A stretch of 8,016 nucleotides of DNA from Spirochaetales bacterium Spiro_01 (GTDB lineage Bacteria; Spirochaetota; Spirochaetia; Sphaerochaetales; Sphaerochaetaceae), in contig LVBC01000126.1 of NCBI GenBank assembly GCA_001604265.1, forward strand, positions 1 to 8,016, read 5' to 3'. A model generated the notes under the pieces. The model had not been told where the DNA came from and searched no databases. It was given only the letters and a program-made list of their open reading frames with translations. Shown here piece after piece: positions 5,834 to 8,016 of this stretch. Position 1 is the first letter of the stretch. Each line of letters begins with the position of its first letter. Both the position numbers and the translations under genes were made by a program.

Positions 5834-6429
5834 TGACTGCAGTAGTGGATTACAATGCTGGAAATGTGCGCTCTGTCCTCTGCGCACTTGAGCGCCTTGG
5901 CGAAAGGGCCGAGCTGACCTGCGACAGGGAGAAGATACTCTCTGCCGACAGAGTCATCTTCCCAGGTGTCGGCCAGGCGAAGAGCGCAATGATCGAACTC
6001 GAGAAGCGGGGGCTGGTAGAGACACTTTGCAAAGTAAAGAGACCCTTTCTCGGAATCTGCCTTGGAATGCAGCTTATGAACGCCTTTTCCGAGGAGGGAG
6101 ATGTGGACCTTCTGGGTCTCTTCGACAACAGGGTCTCTCTCTTTCCAGAGAGTGTCGGCGTGAAGATTCCGCACATCGGCTGGAACAGCATCCAGGTTGC
6201 CTCTTCCCCTCTTTTCAATGGAATAGAGAGTGGAAGCTACGTCTACTTCGTGCACTCATACTATGTACCGAAGAGCGAAGGCACAATTGCAGAGTGCACC
6301 TATGATGGAATCTCATTCACAGCAGCGATGGGAAGGGGAAACTTCTTCGGCTGCCAGTTCCATCCGGAAAAGAGTGGCCTTGTCGGCGAGAGGATTCTCA
6401 GAAACTTCCTTGAACTGGAGGTGCAGTGA
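5833..6429 (+). CDS. hisH: Imidazole glycerol phosphate synthase, glutamine amidotransferase subunit
   Basis: HisH hydrolyses glutamine and passes ammonia through a tunnel to HisF. The 198-residue class I amidotransferase begins VVDYNAGN (4-11). It has the oxyanion-region PGVG (44-47), the nucleophile Cys76 in LGICLGMQL, the HisH-specific KIPHIGWN (111-118) near the HisF interface, and the triad His177/Glu179 in QFHPEKSG. Every catalytic residue is present. The ATG at 5833 shares its A with the hisB stop (TGATG). The open frame upstream of it lies inside hisB and is not used. The stop overlaps the hisA ATG in the same TGATG manner. The gene is separated from its partner hisF by hisA, a common arrangement in his operons. 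Confidence 0.97.
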   Translation: MTAVVDYNAGNVRSVLCALERLGERAELTCDREKILSADRVIFPGVGQAKSAMIELEKRGLVETLCKVKRPFLGICLGMQLMNAFSEEGDVDLLGLFDNRVSLFPESVGVKIPHIGWNSIQVASSPLFNGIESGSYVYFVHSYYVPKSEGTIAECTYDGISFTAAMGRGNFFGCQFHPEKSGLVGERILRNFLELEVQ

Positions 6430-7154
6430 TGCTGATCATCCCAGCTATCGATATAATCGGAGGGGAGGCTGTCCGCCTTTCGAAGGGCGACTACAGTACC
6501 AAGACAGTCTACTATCGCGATCCACTTGATGCTGCAAAGCTCTTCGAGGGAGCTGGTCTGAAAAGACTCCACCTTGTAGACCTGGAGGGTGCCAAGGCGG
6601 GGTGCATCGTCAACCTCAGGACACTTGAGAGGATTGCATCGAGGACCTCTCTCACAATAGATTTCGGCGGTGGTGTGAAGAGCACAGAGGCGCTCGATTC
6701 TGCCTTCAATGCAGGTGCCTATCAGGTCACATGCGGCTCGATCGCGATAAAAAACAGGGCGCTCGTGCTGGAGTGGATAGAGCGGTTCGGCCCCGAGAGA
6801 CTCATCCTCGGAGCTGACTGCCGAAATGGCCTTGTCTCTACCTCCGGCTGGCTTGAGGACAGCAGTCTTGAAGTCTCATCCTTCATCTCATCCTACACAG
6901 AAAAGGGTATCCAGTACTGTATCAGTACCGATATTTCAAGGGATGGAATGCTCCAGGGACCATCGATAGGTCTCTATGAGAGTATTCTGTCCAGGGAGCC
7001 CGGACTGAAGCTCATAGCTTCTGGCGGGGTCTCTTCAGTCGAGGACCTTTACAGGCTGAAGGAGACAGGAGTCTATGGTGCAATCGTAGGCAAGGCCTAC
7101 TATGAGAACAGGATAAGCCTTGAAAAGCTTAGGGAGGTCGAGAGTGCTTGCTAA
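6429..7154 (+). CDS. hisA: ProFAR isomerase (phosphoribosyl-formimino-AICAR-phosphate isomerase)
   Basis: HisA carries out an Amadori rearrangement of ProFAR to PRFAR, the substrate of HisH-HisF. The 241 residues form a (beta/alpha)8 barrel. The opening is [17 protein letters not shown] with catalytic Asp8. The half-barrel phosphate sites are DFGGGVKS (78-85) and IASGGVSS (196-203). The second catalytic Asp is Asp130 in LGADCRNG, and [13 protein letters not shown] (167-179) is the HisA-specific loop. The ATG at 6429 is preferred over the adjacent GTG at 6426 because GGAGG (6417-6421) is then 7 nt away rather than 4, and because MLIIPAID is the family-typical start. The gene overlaps hisH by 1 bp and hisF by 11 bp. 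It is a distant relative of HisF, with the usual two-fold barrel repeat. Confidence 0.97.
   Translation: MLIIPAIDIIGGEAVRLSKGDYSTKTVYYRDPLDAAKLFEGAGLKRLHLVDLEGAKAGCIVNLRTLERIASRTSLTIDFGGGVKSTEALDSAFNAGAYQVTCGSIAIKNRALVLEWIERFGPERLILGADCRNGLVSTSGWLEDSSLEVSSFISSYTEKGIQYCISTDISRDGMLQGPSIGLYESILSREPGLKLIASGGVSSVEDLYRLKETGVYGAIVGKAYYENRISLEKLREVESAC
7131..7146 (+). promoter_or_regulatory. SD and GTG start that set the hisF N-terminus
   Basis: AGGGAGG (7131-7137) inside the end of hisA lies 6 nt before GTG 7144-7146. Starting there gives [11 protein letters not shown], the standard HisF beginning. An in-frame TTG at 7120 would add eight residues (MKSLGRSR) and has no SD. The GTG is therefore chosen with good support. 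Confidence 0.85.
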
Positions 7155-7920
7155 GAGGATAATCCCATGCCTTGATATCAAGGATGGAAGAACTGTAAAG
7201 GGTATCAACTTCCTTTCGCTCCGCGATGCTGGGGATGCTGTAGAGAATGCAGCAAGATACAGCGAGGCGGGAGCAGATGAGCTGGTCTTCCTGGATATAA
7301 CCGCCACAGTCGAAAGGCGCGATACGCTCGTTCCACTTGTAAGAAGGATCGCTGACAGGATAAACATCCCATTCACTGTCGGAGGGGGCATCAGGAGCGT
7401 CGAGGATGTAGGAAGGATCCTCGATGCAGGTGCCGACAAGATATCGATAAACAGCAGGGCCGTGAGGGACCCGAAGCTCATTACGGAGCTTGCCTACCAC
7501 TTCGGTTCGCAGTGCGTCGTCTGCGCAGTCGATGCAAGGCGCAACGATGCCTTCAACAAGGATGGCCTTGAGGGCTGGGAGGTCTACCTCGATGGAGGAA
7601 GGACCCCTACTGGAATAGATGCGATAGAGTGGGCAAAGAGGGCCCAGGAGAGTGGAGCCGGGGAGATACTGCTTACCAGCATGAACCACGATGGGACCAA
7701 GTCAGGCTTCGCTCTCGACCTCACAAGACGCATCAGCGAGAGCCTCACGATTCCTGTTATCGCCTCGGGTGGCGCAGGTACGATGGAGCACTTCGAAGCG
7801 GTCTTCACGGAGGGCTGTGCGGATGCAGGTCTTGCTGCCTCGATCTTCCACTATCATGAAATCGATATAATGGATCTGAAGCGTTTCCTTCACTCCAGGC
7901 AGATTCCAGTCAGACTCTGA
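7144..7920 (+). CDS. hisF: Imidazole glycerol phosphate synthase, cyclase subunit
   Basis: HisF uses ammonia from HisH to turn PRFAR into imidazole-glycerol phosphate and AICAR, the latter feeding purine synthesis. The 258-residue (beta/alpha)8 barrel has catalytic Asp11 in [15 protein letters not shown] and Asp130 in CAVDARR. The phosphate sites are VGGGIRS (79-85) and IASGGAGT (206-213). Other family blocks are [13 protein letters not shown] (177-189) and the end motif [10 protein letters not shown] (230-239). It starts at GTG 7144, 11 bp inside hisA, which implies translational coupling to hisA. It is the last gene of the operon here, followed after 21 nt by a terminator. No hisI or hisE follows inside the window. 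All required residues are seen. Confidence 0.97.
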   Translation: MLAKRIIPCLDIKDGRTVKGINFLSLRDAGDAVENAARYSEAGADELVFLDITATVERRDTLVPLVRRIADRINIPFTVGGGIRSVEDVGRILDAGADKISINSRAVRDPKLITELAYHFGSQCVVCAVDARRNDAFNKDGLEGWEVYLDGGRTPTGIDAIEWAKRAQESGAGEILLTSMNHDGTKSGFALDLTRRISESLTIPVIASGGAGTMEHFEAVFTEGCADAGLAASIFHYHEIDIMDLKRFLHSRQIPVRL

Positions 7921-7941
7921 AAGCTTTCAACTTGATTCTGC

Positions 7942-7988
7942 AATCCCTTTCTGTCTTTGAAGTTACTCAGAACAAAAAGGGATTTTTT
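7942..7988 (+). terminator. Rho-independent terminator of the his operon
   Basis: AATCCCTTT (7942-7950) pairs with AAAGGGATT (7976-7984), with T7983-T7988 as the tail. The loop is long (25 nt), although CTG/CAG just inside it (7951-7953 with 7968-7970) could close it further. Its place 21 nt after the hisF stop makes it the operon end. Nothing further is recognisable in the remaining 28 bases. Confidence 0.75.
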
Positions 7989-8016
7989 CGTATTTACAAA
8001 AAGAGTTCAGTACTCT

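Noticed and set aside
1..8016. CRISPR, mobile element, tRNA/rRNA, phage or defence system
   Set aside because: No direct-repeat arrays, terminal inverted repeats, transposase motifs or RNA-gene structures were seen. The window is housekeeping metabolism plus three ordinary genes.

Overview
The window holds a complete, tightly packed histidine-biosynthesis operon (hisG-hisD-hisC-hisB-hisH-hisA-hisF, 1676-7920, all + strand) preceded by three unrelated genes. Arginine codons are mostly AGA/AGG, GC content is moderate, and Shine-Dalgarno sites of the GGAGG/AGGGAGG type are strong. HisG is the long form with its own regulatory C-terminus. HisB has the fused, two-domain layout seen in gamma-proteobacteria and Bacteroidota. 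The clear SD sites argue against Bacteroidota. A spirochaete (Sphaerochaeta-like) or another bacterium with horizontally shared his genes is my low-confidence guess; no taxonomic marker is present.

Layout: 1-175 is the 3' end of an FKBP-type peptidyl-prolyl isomerase gene. It overlaps by 10 bp, tail to tail, a YjjG-like HAD hydrolase gene on the - strand (166-852). A 46-bp divergent gap carries a TATAAT box and an SD for a six-helix DUF308/HdeD-like membrane protein (899-1498). The 177-bp gap 1499-1675 is the his control region: a good sigma-70-type promoter, a 13-codon leader peptide with five His in six consecutive codons, and a rho-independent hairpin just before hisG. This is classical ribosome-mediated attenuation, with plausible competing stems. 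The predicted transcription start falls on the A of the leader ATG, and there is no SD, so the leader peptide may be translated from a leaderless 5' end.

The his genes are joined by short gaps or overlaps (+3, -4, +1, -1, -1, -11 bp), which implies translational coupling. They encode HisG (ATP + PRPP), HisA (ProFAR isomerase), HisH/HisF (IGP synthase), the HisB dehydratase, HisC (aminotransferase) and HisD (the last two oxidations). Steps with no gene here are HisE and HisI (steps 2-3) and histidinol-phosphate phosphatase. A terminator follows hisF directly, so hisI/hisE are not in this operon.

The most unusual gene is hisB. Its C-terminal dehydratase domain is intact. The roughly 123-residue N-terminal domain lines up with the HisB-N HAD phosphatase but appears to have lost the nucleophile Asp, the motif II Thr, both motif IV Asp and the zinc loop. 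It looks like a decayed, catalytically dead phosphatase kept in frame.
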